The translations under genes were made by a program, and so were the position numbers. Shown piece after piece: positions 18,702 through 28,523 of a stretch of 53,000 bases of DNA (position 1 is its first letter; each line of letters opens with the position of its first letter). Source of the DNA: Cyanobacterium stanieri LEGE 03274 (GTDB lineage: Bacteria; Cyanobacteriota; Cyanobacteriia; Cyanobacteriales; Cyanobacteriaceae); the NCBI RefSeq assembly GCF_015207825.1, contig NZ_JADEWC010000025.1, positions 1-53,000 of the forward strand, given 5' to 3'. Under the pieces are notes generated by a model that saw only the letters and a list, made by a program, of their open reading frames with translations, had not been told where the DNA came from and did no database searches.

Positions 18702-19400
18702 TTACCTGACGGCTTCTAAAAGACGAGAATAATAAAAACTGGTGCTAGTCATTTCTTGACGCTTAATTTTAAAACCATTATCCCCAAGAATTTTAATAAT
18801 ATCTTCTTCCTTATGTTGATAAGCCCTTGTGGTTTTACTAGGGCCTGGAAAAAACTCACCAATTTTCTTTAAGATAGTTAAAAAGGGGGTTTTAGGTGCA
18901 AAACTCAAAATTAGTCGAGATTTTGCCAAAGAGGCAAGGTGACTAATCATTTGGGCGGCATCTTCGGTGGGATAGTGAATTAAGACATCTAAACAAATAA
19001 CAGTATCATATTCCCCTCGAATAGATTCTAAATCCTGCACTGCTAATCTAACGTTACGGGGATTTGTCATCACCTGTTTGATTTTTTCAGCAGCTTCCCC
19101 TACCATTTTTCCAGATATATCACTGGCGAAGACGGTGGCACCTTCTTGGGCAAGGGGAATGGTTAAACTACCAACTCCACATCCTGCATCACAGATAGAT
19201 ATTTGGGATAGATTGCCATCATCTTGTAACCACTTTACTACTTTATCAATGGTTTGTTGATGTCCTTGGCGAATGTCTAATTGTACTTTATTTACTGTAC
19301 CATTGCCATAGATGTTGCGCCAACGCTCAAATCCTGTGGCGTTAAAGTATTCTTTGACAACTTTTTTATCGTCAATTTTGTTTTTTATGGTGGTTGTCAT
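18702..19400 (-). CDS. chlM: Magnesium-protoporphyrin IX methyltransferase
   Basis: SAM-dependent O-methyltransferase of 232 aa that methylates the C13 propionate of Mg-protoporphyrin IX in chlorophyll synthesis. The sequence shows ATGFERWRNIYG near the N-terminus, motif I DAGCGVGSLTIPLA, ASDISGKMV, and the ChlM-typical C-terminal part KTTRAYQHKEEDI and TSTSFYYSRLLEAVR. It is probably soluble or peripheral to the thylakoid. It lies 89 bases downstream of the DndD-like gene in the same direction, with no obvious terminator between, so read-through is possible. The other chlorophyll gene here, chlI, is far away. Confidence 0.94.
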   Translation of the reverse strand: MTTTIKNKIDDKKVVKEYFNATGFERWRNIYGNGTVNKVQLDIRQGHQQTIDKVVKWLQDDGNLSQISICDAGCGVGSLTIPLAQEGATVFASDISGKMVGEAAEKIKQVMTNPRNVRLAVQDLESIRGEYDTVICLDVLIHYPTEDAAQMISHLASLAKSRLILSFAPKTPFLTILKKIGEFFPGPSKTTRAYQHKEEDIIKILGDNGFKIKRQEMTSTSFYYSRLLEAVR

Positions 19401-19489
19401 GGTAATTTCTGAGTTTTGTTATTTTCCCTAGGGATTGTTTTTAATCGTCATGATTGCGGATACAATCCTTTAATTTACCAGAATTTTCT

Positions 19490-21565
19490 TTAAGTTGTCA
19501 CGGTGGGTAATACTTCGATGATTTCGGTATATTCAAATTGATTGTCACTTTGGGTAACTAGGGGATATGATTTTCCATTAATGGTGATATAGTCTTCTTG
19601 GCTATCTTGTTTGGGTGAACGATATACTAATACGTATTGACGGTTAATATATTTATCCATCTGTTTTTCTACTTCTATTCTCCATTGGGTTTTGGTGACT
19701 AATACCACCAGTTGATTAGCTAATTGGGGAATGGCTTTAGCTACTTGGGTGCGGTAGATTTCGTCTAGGCTACCGAAGGGGGAATCCATGATAATGGGAA
19801 ATTGATGGGCTGAGGGTTTGACGATACTATTTTCTTTTGACCATTGTTTTACCATGTCGATGATAGCACCGATAAAGGAAAGACTTAGGATTTGATTTTC
19901 TCCTGTGGAGGCGGCTACGTCAAGGGGGATGCCTGAGGTGTTTTCGATGAGGTTTAATTCATAGTTTTGGTTGAGTTGTGGTTGGTAAGGGGTGAAGGAG
20001 ATGGAGTTAAATATTTGTTGTAGTCTTTTTTGGAGGGCGAGGCGAAATTGATTTTCTAGTCTGATTTTTACTTCTTCTAGACATTGGATTGATTCTTCGG
20101 TGGCGTTGATTCTTTGTTGGGTTAGTTGATATTTTTGGGCTTTGATTTCTTGTTTTTTGATAGTTTTTTCGAGGTTTTTAATTTCTTCGGTGATGGTTTC
20201 TATTTGTAGGTTTGTTTCTCCTTGATTGAGGGTTAGTTTTCGGATATGTTGTTCTATGTTGTCTAATTCTTGTTGGGCTGATTGAATATTTTTGTCGGGA
20301 TATTCTCTTAGTTGTTGGTTTATTTTATCGATTTCATTTTCTATGTGGCTTAGTTTTTCTCGATATTGGGCAATTTGATATTGATATTGGTCTATTTCTT
20401 GGTATATTTTGTCTGGCTGAGATTCAATGGCTTTTATTTGGGCATCTAAGCGAATGGCTTCTTCTTCTATTTTGGCAACCCCTGCTTTATTCATCCATGT
20501 TTTTACTTGTTCATGGGGTTGATTTCCTTCCATTAATTCTGTGCCACAAATACAGCGTTTTTGTTCTAATAGATGGTTAACGAATTCTTTTTTAATTCCG
20601 CTGGGAAGTTGTCCTTTTTCCCTTAGTTTATCTACTATATCATGGAAGGGTGCGATCGCCCCTAGAAGATAAATTAAATAACCTTGACGAGAAAGAATCT
20701 TTTTGATTTTTTGACGATGATTTATTAATTGATGACGATAATCTTTAGCGTCTTTTAATAATTGATTTCTTAATGTTTCTAAGTTTTTTATCCCACTCAT
20801 TTCCAATAGTTGTTGGGAAATTTTTTGTTTATCCTCTTCTAGTTTTTTTAAACGATAAATAATTAAGTTATTTTGCTTTTCTTTATCTTCTATTTCTTGT
20901 TCTAATTTATTTTTTTTAATAATATTTGTTTTTACTTCTATATCTCCTAACAATGAAAGTTCACTTTGTAGGGTTTTTCTGGCATTTTTTAGATGAACAA
21001 TAGCTCTTTCTAAAAGTTTTACTCCAATTAATTCCTTCGTATCTTCGGCTATTTTTTTTCTTTCTCCAGAACGAAAAATATGTTCTATTTGTTCTCCATC
21101 AAAAAAGAAATATTGATGTAAACTACTGGGTAAAATATTCTCGATAATATCTTCTGGTTTTTCGTGGGGATATTTCCATGTACCGTCATCACCCCTAATC
21201 ATCATTGATAGAGTAGATGGACTATTTTCAATTTTATTCTGACTATTTAAACAAGCAAAACATCTTCTTTTTACTTGATAGGAGACATAATTATGATCAA
21301 AGACTATTATTACTGAACATTCTACATTTACGCCCTTACTTACTTCATTAATTGCCCTTTTATTTATTAATAACTGTGGTGAGGAAAAAGCGGGGGTGAA
21401 TTTATCATACAATACCCATGTAAAAGCATTTAATAAAGTTGTTTTACCAGCTCCGTTATTACCATGAATAATGGTAGTGTGTTTTTCTCCTCCACTAAAG
21501 TTAATTATGGGGGTTTCTCCATAAAACTGTCTAAAGTTATTAAGTTGTAAGGATATTAATTTCAT
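19490..21565 (-). CDS. DndD-like SMC/RecF-type ATPase
   Basis: P-loop ATPase of 691 aa built like SMC, Rad50 and DndD. Walker A HGNNGAGKTT is at residues 34-43. Two long coiled-coil arms (about residues 165-330 and 360-510) surround a central hairpin with the metal-hook-like CICG motif. The C-terminal half-domain has the ABC-signature-like STGENQILSLSF and Walker B FPIIMDSPFGSLDE. It most resembles DndD of DNA phosphorothioation systems, but dndA, B, C and E are absent from the window. Its ATG overlaps the stop of a 59-aa gene by four bases (ATGA). It could be a defence or repair ATPase; the role is not established. Confidence 0.82.
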   Translation of the reverse strand: MKLISLQLNNFRQFYGETPIINFSGGEKHTTIIHGNNGAGKTTLLNAFTWVLYDKFTPAFSSPQLLINKRAINEVSKGVNVECSVIIVFDHNYVSYQVKRRCFACLNSQNKIENSPSTLSMMIRGDDGTWKYPHEKPEDIIENILPSSLHQYFFFDGEQIEHIFRSGERKKIAEDTKELIGVKLLERAIVHLKNARKTLQSELSLLGDIEVKTNIIKKNKLEQEIEDKEKQNNLIIYRLKKLEEDKQKISQQLLEMSGIKNLETLRNQLLKDAKDYRHQLINHRQKIKKILSRQGYLIYLLGAIAPFHDIVDKLREKGQLPSGIKKEFVNHLLEQKRCICGTELMEGNQPHEQVKTWMNKAGVAKIEEEAIRLDAQIKAIESQPDKIYQEIDQYQYQIAQYREKLSHIENEIDKINQQLREYPDKNIQSAQQELDNIEQHIRKLTLNQGETNLQIETITEEIKNLEKTIKKQEIKAQKYQLTQQRINATEESIQCLEEVKIRLENQFRLALQKRLQQIFNSISFTPYQPQLNQNYELNLIENTSGIPLDVAASTGENQILSLSFIGAIIDMVKQWSKENSIVKPSAHQFPIIMDSPFGSLDEIYRTQVAKAIPQLANQLVVLVTKTQWRIEVEKQMDKYINRQYVLVYRSPKQDSQEDYITINGKSYPLVTQSDNQFEYTEIIEVLPTVTT

Positions 21566-21741
21566 TGAATATTTTGCTTGATTATTTTTACTATATCATC
21601 ATTAATATGGTGTTTATTTTTATTGTATAATCTTTCTCTTTCTAAAACTAAAACCTGTTCAATGATTTTTTGAACTTCTGGTTTAGCTTCTTGAATTGGT
21701 TGATTAATTTGTTCTAAGTTAATAAGGTTACTTTCGAGCAT
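21562..21741 (-). CDS. Small protein translationally coupled to the DndD-like ATPase
   Basis: A 59-aa ORF (MLESNLINLEQINQPIQEA...) whose TGA stop overlaps the ATG of the ATPase gene as ATGA, the classic arrangement of coupled subunits. The product is highly charged and predicted helical, with heptad-like leucines and isoleucines in the middle (VQKIIEQVLVLERERL) and a lysine- and histidine-rich tail. There is no signal peptide or cysteine. I do not recognise the family. Its size and coupling suggest a partner or regulator of the ATPase arms. A TATAAT-like box lies just upstream in the 75-base gap it shares with the divergent membrane-protein gene. Confidence 0.7.
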   Translation of the reverse strand: MLESNLINLEQINQPIQEAKPEVQKIIEQVLVLERERLYNKNKHHINDDIVKIIKQNIQ

Positions 21742-21816
21742 AATGTTATATTATATATTGCCTTTATACAAAGAAATTATCGTTAAATATATTATTAACA
21801 ATAAAAGTAATATGTT

Positions 21817-23337
21817 ATGAAAAAATATCTTCCTTTCGTTATTTTAGGTCTAAGTGCGATCGCCTTTCCCCTATTATTATATGTATTATCAGGAATAAAA
21901 GGTTTAATGGCAGGAATCCTCTTAGTAGCAACAGGGGCATACCTCTACAAATACCCTCAAACTAGTCTATCTCTACTATTAATATATCTATGTTTCGGAG
22001 GCACCATAACCTACTTAATCCCCAATACCTATACCATTGATGGTGCCTATATCCGCTTCACCTCTCAATATGCCATCCTGCAAGTTATCATCGACGTATT
22101 TTATCTCCCCGCCCTGATAGCCATTATCTTAAGCTACAAAAAAGAAGATTATCAAGAAAACTATCAAAAATATCGTGCCATAATTTGGGCAACGATAGCC
22201 TTTTGCTTAGTCACACTATTACACTTCCTCTTTATCAATGTACCTAATCACTTACAAGGAGAACAAGGAAACCCCATATTAGTGGGTATTATTGGCTTAA
22301 AAATATGGTTAGGATATATACCCTTAATCCTATGTGGATATTATCTAATTAAAAGCAAAATTCATCTTCGTAAAATAATTCAACTACAAATAATTTTAAT
22401 TATCATCTGCTGTCTTTTAACCCTATTCCAATATTATGCCCTCACCGCAGGACTTTGTATCGGCAGTGTCGATTTACCCGCCCCCACCTTTAATCGCACC
22501 AGTTTACAAGCAAGATGTTTAATTGGAGGTGCTTTACTGTATTACCCCGATTGGAATTTAATTCGTTTGCCAGGCACATTCGTTGCCCCTTGGCAATGGG
22601 GTTGGTTTTTAATTTCAAGCATCTTTTTTGCCACCGTGGCGACTATCATTTTAGAGGAAAAAGTTTGGAATTATCTTAGTTGGTTTACTTGTTTTTTATT
22701 AATAATTGTTAGTATTATTTCAGGACAAAGAATAGCTTTACTATTAGTACCTTTATTTTTAATAATTTTACAACTAATTATCGAAAATAAAAGAAAAAAA
22801 ATATTAACTAAAATAGGAATAATTACATCAATAATTATATTAAGTTTAAATCTAGGTTTTGTCCAAAGTGCCATTAATAATTTTATGGGGCGCTGGAGAG
22901 TATCCCCCCCCACCAACTTTTTTATTGATACCTTTGCCACTGTTTTGGAAAATCAAAATAGCATTTTTGGTAACGGAGTAGGAGTTACCCTCAGTGCAAG
23001 TAGAAGATTTGGCAGTATCAAATTAATAGAAATATTTCCAGCTCAATTGCTTTATGAAACAGGATTTTTAGGACTCATATCTTTTTATACCTTCGTGACA
23101 ATCATTGTTATTTTCACCTATAGAGCCTATGAAAAAATAGAGGAGAAAAACATCAAAAAAGCAGCTCTATGTTTATGGATATTTATTTTATTTATCAGTT
23201 ATAATCCATATTATTATCCCCTAGTTGTAGATCCTGTTAATATTTATTACTGGCTAACCATTGGTATATTATTAAAGCTACCTAGTATAGAAAAAAGTTC
23301 AGAATTAGCTATGATTGTAGATGAAGATCCTAGTTGA
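21817..23337 (+). CDS. O-antigen-ligase-like polytopic membrane protein
   Basis: Integral-membrane protein of 506 aa with about ten to twelve hydrophobic helices spread over its length and a large loop around residues 210-260 (CIGSVDLPAPTFNRTS... WNLIRLPGTF). The topology and the late motif FGNGVGVTLSASRRFG, followed by FPAQLLYETGFLG, fit the Wzy/WaaL O-antigen ligase-polymerase superfamily. No glycosyltransferase cluster surrounds it, so the polysaccharide is unknown. The Hpt gene starts 19 bases after its stop. It is divergent from the DndD-like pair. Confidence 0.72.
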   Translation: MKKYLPFVILGLSAIAFPLLLYVLSGIKGLMAGILLVATGAYLYKYPQTSLSLLLIYLCFGGTITYLIPNTYTIDGAYIRFTSQYAILQVIIDVFYLPALIAIILSYKKEDYQENYQKYRAIIWATIAFCLVTLLHFLFINVPNHLQGEQGNPILVGIIGLKIWLGYIPLILCGYYLIKSKIHLRKIIQLQIILIIICCLLTLFQYYALTAGLCIGSVDLPAPTFNRTSLQARCLIGGALLYYPDWNLIRLPGTFVAPWQWGWFLISSIFFATVATIILEEKVWNYLSWFTCFLLIIVSIISGQRIALLLVPLFLIILQLIIENKRKKILTKIGIITSIIILSLNLGFVQSAINNFMGRWRVSPPTNFFIDTFATVLENQNSIFGNGVGVTLSASRRFGSIKLIEIFPAQLLYETGFLGLISFYTFVTIIVIFTYRAYEKIEEKNIKKAALCLWIFILFISYNPYYYPLVVDPVNIYYWLTIGILLKLPSIEKSSELAMIVDEDPS

Positions 23338-23356
23338 TATTGTGAGGTAGAACGCT

Positions 23357-24280
23357 GTGGATGGTGGTAATAACGATAAAATCGTCGGCTACTTTATCGA
23401 AGAAGCTAAAGAACATTTAGAAACCATAGAAAAAGGGATTTTAGATTTATCCTCAGTTATCGAAGATGAGGAAAGCGTTAACGAATTATTTAGGGCGGCA
23501 CACTCCATTAAAGGGGGGGCAGCAATGTTAGGTTTTACCAGTATTCAAACCACCGCCCACCGTCTTGAAGATGCTTTTAAAGTAATTAAAGATAAAACCG
23601 TTGAACCTGATCAAACCTTAGAAAGTCTTTTCCTGAAAGCATACGATATTCTACAAGATTTACTAGAACGGTTGCAAGGGCCCTTTGGCTTAAAAGATGA
23701 AGAAGGGGAGGGAATTTTACAAGCGGCCGAACCCCATTTTGTGGAATTGCAAAATTATCTCTTACAATTAGTAGATGGGGATATTCCTAAAGCGCCTAAA
23801 GTTACCTCCGAATCGGTTAGGGCTTCTACTCCTTCCTTGATTGCTGTGCCTAAAGATGACATTGTTGGTGAAGTAAGACAGTTGTTACAAAGAATGTTAG
23901 TAATTTTTAAGCAGGAGTCAACCCCAGATAATCGTCAACAGTTAGAGGGGATTTGTGATAAGTTGATTAACCTTGCCCCTGAGGAGAATGGCTGGAAAAA
24001 TCTTTTAAAATCGGCTCAAAAAGCCATTGGTAATCCCAAACATTCCTATCGTCTTCTTGCACCTGTGGTGATTAAGGAAATTAAGTTGGCGGGGGATTGT
24101 TTGGAGGTAGGAAAAGGCTCAGAAATTGCACCATCTCAAGGTTTAGAGCAACTTGCCCAATCCAAAATGCCCCAGATTTTGCTAACATTAGATCCAGAAA
24201 CTGCGGCAGATACTCTTTCTCAGGTGTTTAATCGGGAGCAAATTTCCCGTTTAGTCAATTTGTTACAAACCACCGGCTAA
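23357..24280 (+). CDS. Hpt-domain (histidine phosphotransfer) protein
   Basis: Signalling protein of 307 aa. Residues 5-115 or so form a histidine-phosphotransfer domain with the phospho-accepting His49 in FRAAHSIKGGAAMLGF. The rest is helical and lacks CheA kinase, receiver or dimerisation motifs, so it is an Hpt protein and not a CheA fragment by length. The start is GTG at 23357 with GAGGT eight bases upstream. It may share a transcript with the preceding membrane-protein gene. The cognate kinase and response regulator are not in the window. Confidence 0.85.
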   Translation: MDGGNNDKIVGYFIEEAKEHLETIEKGILDLSSVIEDEESVNELFRAAHSIKGGAAMLGFTSIQTTAHRLEDAFKVIKDKTVEPDQTLESLFLKAYDILQDLLERLQGPFGLKDEEGEGILQAAEPHFVELQNYLLQLVDGDIPKAPKVTSESVRASTPSLIAVPKDDIVGEVRQLLQRMLVIFKQESTPDNRQQLEGICDKLINLAPEENGWKNLLKSAQKAIGNPKHSYRLLAPVVIKEIKLAGDCLEVGKGSEIAPSQGLEQLAQSKMPQILLTLDPETAADTLSQVFNREQISRLVNLLQTTG

Positions 24281-24347
24281 TGGAAAGTATCTTTTGTGGG
24301 TAAGAAGCTCGAAATAAAATCGTTTTCTGGTTAATGAATAAATTTCA

Positions 24348-24635
24348 ATGGAGCTTATGTTACCAATTATTACCCGTTTTTTGGAAGATTACTATATCTA
24401 TTTGAAGCCCCTATATTTTGTGGGGGCTTGGGTGTTTATATTTTTATTGGGTGGTAGTATTTTTCGAGGGCTAAGGGAGGCAGTGAAGCGTAGTCGGGAA
24501 ATGCACGAAATTCCTTGCACCCATTGTCAGTATTTTACCAATGATTATCGCTTAAAGTGTACTATTCAACCTAATATTGCTAATACGGAGTTAGCGAGGG
24601 ATTGTCCTGATTTTAGGGTTGAGGAAAACTGGTAA
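24348..24635 (+). CDS. Small membrane protein with four conserved-looking cysteines
   Basis: Protein of 95 aa with one hydrophobic helix (about residues 20-38, PLYFVGAWVFIFLLGGSIF). A short cytoplasmic-looking tail carries four cysteines, as CTHC, then LKCTI and RDCPDF. The spacing suggests a metal or redox site. I believe similar proteins occur in many cyanobacteria but know no function. It sits between the Hpt gene and devB, all on the same strand. An in-frame ATG at codon 4 is an alternative start. Confidence 0.7.
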   Translation: MELMLPIITRFLEDYYIYLKPLYFVGAWVFIFLLGGSIFRGLREAVKRSREMHEIPCTHCQYFTNDYRLKCTIQPNIANTELARDCPDFRVEENW

Positions 24636-24679
24636 GATGAAGATATGTTACATACATTAATCATTACTGACAAAAAATA

Positions 24680-25981
24680 ATGAGCGATCGCACCTCAGTC
24701 TTCGCCGATAATGGTAAAAAATGGATAATCCTATCCGCCATCCTAGGAGTAATAACCCTAGGGGGGAGTGCCATTTATGTCATGCAAAGGACAAACTCTC
24801 AAACCCAAGGGCAAGAATCTACACCCCCTCCCACGGCTACCATTGAGGCAGTGAGTGCTTTGGGGCGAATTGAACCCGAAGGGGAAGTTATCACCGTTGC
24901 AGCCTCTCCTAGCATGGCTGGAGCGAAAGTTAGAACCCTATTGGTATCCCAAGGAGATTTTGTGGGCAGGGGAGAGGTTATCGCCACCACCACCGACTAC
25001 GATACTAAACAGGCGGAATTGGAAAGGGCAAGAAAAGATTTAGAAGTAGCCAGGGCAAATCTTGCCATCGTTAGGGCAGGGGCAAAGGAAGGAGAAATTA
25101 ACGCCCAAAAAGCAACCATCGAAAGATTACAAGCCCAAATTGCTACCCAAAGGGAGGTAGATAACGCCCGTATTAGTCGTCTGAGGGCGCAAATTACCTC
25201 CGAGAGAGTAGAAAGACAAGCTACGGTGGAAAGACTCGAGGCGGAGTTAAATAATGCCCAAAACGAATTACGGCGCTATCAAGATTTAGTTAGGGATGGG
25301 GTGGTTTCTCAATCGGAATTTGAAACTAGGGAATTAACTTTTCAAGCTGCCCAAAAACGTTTTCAAGAATCGGAAGCTACTTACCAAAAAACCGTTGATA
25401 CCCTCAATGCTCAAATTAGTGAATTAGAAGCGGTGGCAACCCAAAATATTCGCACCCTAACTCAACAGATAAACGAAGCCCAAGCCCGACTAGAGGAAAT
25501 TAGGGAAGTTAGAGGGGTAGATGTGGCGGCCTCTGAGGCGGAGGTTAACCGCGCCCTTGCGGGGGTTAATCAGGCGGAAATTGAGCTAGAGTTAACCCAA
25601 ATCAAAGCCCCCATCAATGGACAAATCATTGAGATAAAGGCGAGGGAGGGAGAAAACATTGACAATGCCCAGGGGGTGGTAGAAATGGCTAACACTGAAC
25701 AAATGTTGGTGGTGGCGGAGGTTTATGAAACTGATATTACCAGGGTAAAGTTGGGGCAAGAAGCAACTATTGAAAGTGAAAATAATACTTTTACTGACAC
25801 TATCAGGGGAAATGTGGTGGAAATTAGTAGCAAAATTGGCAAGAAAGATGTCTTGGAAACTGATCCGGCTGCCAGTATTGATGCGAGGGTTGTGGAAGTA
25901 AAAATAGCGGTTAATCCTGAATATAATGATATTATAAATGGTCTTATTTATTCACAAGTATTTGTACAAATTTTATTATGA
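24680..25981 (+). CDS. devB: DevB-like membrane-fusion (HlyD-family) subunit of an ABC exporter
   Basis: Periplasmic adaptor of 433 aa that links an inner-membrane ABC transporter to a TolC-type channel. It has an N-terminal membrane anchor (about residues 14-33), a biotinyl-lipoyl half-motif near residue 85 (GDFVGRGEVIATTTD), a long coiled-coil hairpin (about 100-290, heptads with RLQAQI and LNAQI), the second lipoyl half (IKAPINGQIIEIKAREGENI) and a beta-barrel domain. Its last codon overlaps the devC ATG by four bases. In heterocyst formers DevBCA exports glycolipids. In a unicellular strain the substrate is unknown. Confidence 0.88.
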   Translation: MSDRTSVFADNGKKWIILSAILGVITLGGSAIYVMQRTNSQTQGQESTPPPTATIEAVSALGRIEPEGEVITVAASPSMAGAKVRTLLVSQGDFVGRGEVIATTTDYDTKQAELERARKDLEVARANLAIVRAGAKEGEINAQKATIERLQAQIATQREVDNARISRLRAQITSERVERQATVERLEAELNNAQNELRRYQDLVRDGVVSQSEFETRELTFQAAQKRFQESEATYQKTVDTLNAQISELEAVATQNIRTLTQQINEAQARLEEIREVRGVDVAASEAEVNRALAGVNQAEIELELTQIKAPINGQIIEIKAREGENIDNAQGVVEMANTEQMLVVAEVYETDITRVKLGQEATIESENNTFTDTIRGNVVEISSKIGKKDVLETDPAASIDARVVEVKIAVNPEYNDIINGLIYSQVFVQILL

Positions 25982-27129
25982 AAATACCTCTAGCTTGGTT
26001 ACAATTAAGTAGGGAAACTATTAGATTATTAATTGCGATCGCAGGTATTAGTTTTGCAGATCTTTTGATGTTTATGCAGTTAGGTTTTAAAAGTGCTTTG
26101 TTAAAAAGTGCAGTTACTGTCCATGAACAAATAGAGGGAGATGTTTTTTTATTAAGTCCTCAATCAGATGCCCTAATTTCTATGAAAAGTTTTTCTTCCC
26201 GTAGGCTACAACAAGCCCTAGGATTGGAAGGAGTAAAATCTATTAACTATGTAAATATTGGTTTTGGTATCTGGAAAAATCCTCAAAATCAATCCACAAG
26301 ACAAATAATGGTAATCGGTTTTAATCCTAAAGAACAGCTTTTTAAACTCCCTGAAGTACAAGAAAATTTAAATCAATTAAAATTATCTGATGTGGTTTTA
26401 TTTGATGATAAATCAAGACCAGAATTTGGACCTATTCCCCAATGGTTTAATGAGGGAAAAAGTGTCACCACCGAAATAAATGAAAGGGAAGTTTCTGTTG
26501 GGGGGTTGTTTTCCATTGGTTCTAGTTTTGGTGCGGATGGTAATTTAATTACCAGTGATTTAAACTTCTTAAGAATTTTTCCTGATCGAGATAAAAATTT
26601 AATTGATATGGGGGTAATTCGCTTAGAAGAAGGAGTAAATTATCAGGCTGTAATTAACACTTTAAAACAAAAGTTTGATCAAGGGGATGTGGTAGTTTTA
26701 TCCCGTGAAGAATTTGTCGCCTATGAAAGAGAATACTGGGAAAATAGCACCGCCATTGGCTTTATTTTCAACCTTGGGGCGCTGATGGGTTTGATTGTGG
26801 GTATCGTTATTGTTTATCAAATTTTATATACTGATGTGGCGGATCATCTTCCTGAATATGCTACCCTTAAGGCCATGGGTTACACTAATAATTATTTGTT
26901 GCGTCTGGTGTTTCAACAGGCTTTTATCCTTGCTTGTGTGGGTTTTATCCCCGGGATTGGGGTTTCTGCCCTTCTTTACAATGCGGCAGCAGGGGCAACG
27001 GGTTTACCTATTTACATGACGGTTTCCCTTGCTTCTCAGGTTTATATTCTAACATTGGGTATGTGTTTTGTGTCAGGGGCGATCGCCGTTAATAAGTTAA
27101 AGTCAGCTGATCCTGCGGATATATTTTAA
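25978..27129 (+). CDS. devC: DevC-like FtsX-family permease subunit
   Basis: Membrane component of 383 aa of the DevBCA exporter. An N-terminal helix (about residues 15-38) is followed by a large extracytoplasmic domain (40-255). Three C-terminal helices carry the FtsX-type loop YTDVADHLPEYATLKAMGYT (about 280-300). The ATG overlaps the devB stop as ATGA. The closing residues LKSADPADIF match DevC proteins. The ATPase gene follows after an unusually long 129-base gap for this operon. Confidence 0.9.
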   Translation: MKIPLAWLQLSRETIRLLIAIAGISFADLLMFMQLGFKSALLKSAVTVHEQIEGDVFLLSPQSDALISMKSFSSRRLQQALGLEGVKSINYVNIGFGIWKNPQNQSTRQIMVIGFNPKEQLFKLPEVQENLNQLKLSDVVLFDDKSRPEFGPIPQWFNEGKSVTTEINEREVSVGGLFSIGSSFGADGNLITSDLNFLRIFPDRDKNLIDMGVIRLEEGVNYQAVINTLKQKFDQGDVVVLSREEFVAYEREYWENSTAIGFIFNLGALMGLIVGIVIVYQILYTDVADHLPEYATLKAMGYTNNYLLRLVFQQAFILACVGFIPGIGVSALLYNAAAGATGLPIYMTVSLASQVYILTLGMCFVSGAIAVNKLKSADPADIF

Positions 27130-27258
27130 GATTAAAAAAGATAGGAAATAAAATAATGATTCTTAATTAGACTTGTTGTGAATATAATGGCTTCTCAAAG
27201 CCCAAGTTTTTTACTATTAAGCATAAAAAATCTTATTCTATGAAACAAAAATAAAAAT

Positions 27259-27993
27259 ATGTTAACTTCAAAAGCCGAATTAAACACCGAAAAAAAAATA
27301 AAAAATCAGGAAGATAATAAAGTAGTCGAAATTAAAAATCTAGACTTTTATTATACAAATAATAAATTAACTAAACAAATTCTTTTTGATATTAATTTGA
27401 CCCTCGAAAAAGGGGAAGTTGTAATTATGAAAGGGCCTTCTGGTTCAGGAAAAACCACCCTTTTAACCTTAATGGGTGCTTTGCGTAGTGCTACCCATGG
27501 TAGCCTAAAAGTATTTGGCAAAGAGTTAGTCGGTGCGGGGGATAATCTTTTAATTGAAACTAGAAAAAACATCGGTTATATTTTCCAAGCCCATAACTTA
27601 TTAAAGTCTTTAACTGCTAGGCAAAATGTACAAATGTCTATGGATTTACACCCTCAATTCTCTTCCGAAGAAGGCAAAAAAAAATCCATTGAAATGTTAG
27701 AAGCAGTGGGTTTAGGTTCTCACATTGACTATTATCCTGAAAATTTATCAGGGGGGCAAAAGCAGAGGGTAGCCATTGCCAGGGCATTAGTATCTCACCC
27801 CAAAATGGTATTAGCAGACGAACCCACGGCAGCCCTTGACAGTAAATCTGGCCGTGATGTGGTGGAAATTATGCAAAAGTTAGCGAAAGAACAAGGTTGT
27901 ACTATTTTAATAGTAACCCATGACGATCGCATCTTAGATGTGGCTGAAAGAATTATTGAGCTAGAAGACGGAGTTTTGGACATTAAGGATTAG
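27259..27993 (+). CDS. devA: DevA-like ATP-binding subunit
   Basis: ABC ATPase of 244 aa, LolD/MacB type, that powers the DevBC exporter. Walker A is GPSGSGKTTLL (about residues 60-70), the Q-loop is YIFQAHNLL, the signature LSGGQKQRVAIARAL and Walker B MVLADEPTAALD, and the switch is THD. The first 20 residues are a variable charged extension before the conserved VVEIKNLDFYY. The gap after devC contains AT-rich sequence without a clear terminator, so devA may be co-transcribed or have its own promoter. Confidence 0.92.
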   Translation: MLTSKAELNTEKKIKNQEDNKVVEIKNLDFYYTNNKLTKQILFDINLTLEKGEVVIMKGPSGSGKTTLLTLMGALRSATHGSLKVFGKELVGAGDNLLIETRKNIGYIFQAHNLLKSLTARQNVQMSMDLHPQFSSEEGKKKSIEMLEAVGLGSHIDYYPENLSGGQKQRVAIARALVSHPKMVLADEPTAALDSKSGRDVVEIMQKLAKEQGCTILIVTHDDRILDVAERIIELEDGVLDIKD

Positions 27994-28008
27994 TTAGAAA
28001 CTTTTTAA

Positions 28009-28374
28009 TTAACGTTTTCCTTTCATGCCCTTATGGGAAAGAAAATCAGGAACATTTTGAGGTAATAACCATGAGGGGAGGGGTTGATGTACTAAAGTTT
28101 GATAACGATAAAAATTAAGGGCCTCAAATAAAAACCCTACCACCGCACAGGTAGCACCAATGGTAAGAATACCCATACTACCAGAGCCATCACCAAAAAT
28201 GGTAAAAAAGTTCCAAGTATGTTCATAACCTTTTTCTGCCAAAAACCCAAGGGCTGGGATATATGCCATGAGGTAAAAGAATACTAAAATTAATACGCAT
28301 ACAATGATGGGAGTGGCAAAACTCACTAAACTGGTTAGTAATAAAGAGAAAAAGAAAGATAACCACATATTCAT
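28009..28374 (-). CDS. Hypothetical membrane protein
   Basis: Protein of 121 aa with three hydrophobic segments (about residues 4-22, 24-46 and 63-85) and a basic tail ending KGMKGKR. A GGAGTGAT sequence just before the ATG is a good Shine-Dalgarno. No known domain is recognised. The gene converges on devA with only 15 bases between stops and is divergent from purU. Confidence 0.6.
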   Translation of the reverse strand: MNMWLSFFFSLLLTSLVSFATPIIVCVLILVFFYLMAYIPALGFLAEKGYEHTWNFFTIFGDGSGSMGILTIGATCAVVGFLFEALNFYRYQTLVHQPLPSWLLPQNVPDFLSHKGMKGKR

Positions 28375-28523
28375 AATCTATCACTCCTGATGGAGTCGGT
28401 GAATGGTTAATGGATAATTTACAATAGTAAAATTATTGCTATTTAAATTACTATTTTTAGGTTAAGCCCTCAAACTATAAATTTCACCAAATTGACAAGA
28501 ATCTTAAAATAAGATTAAATATC

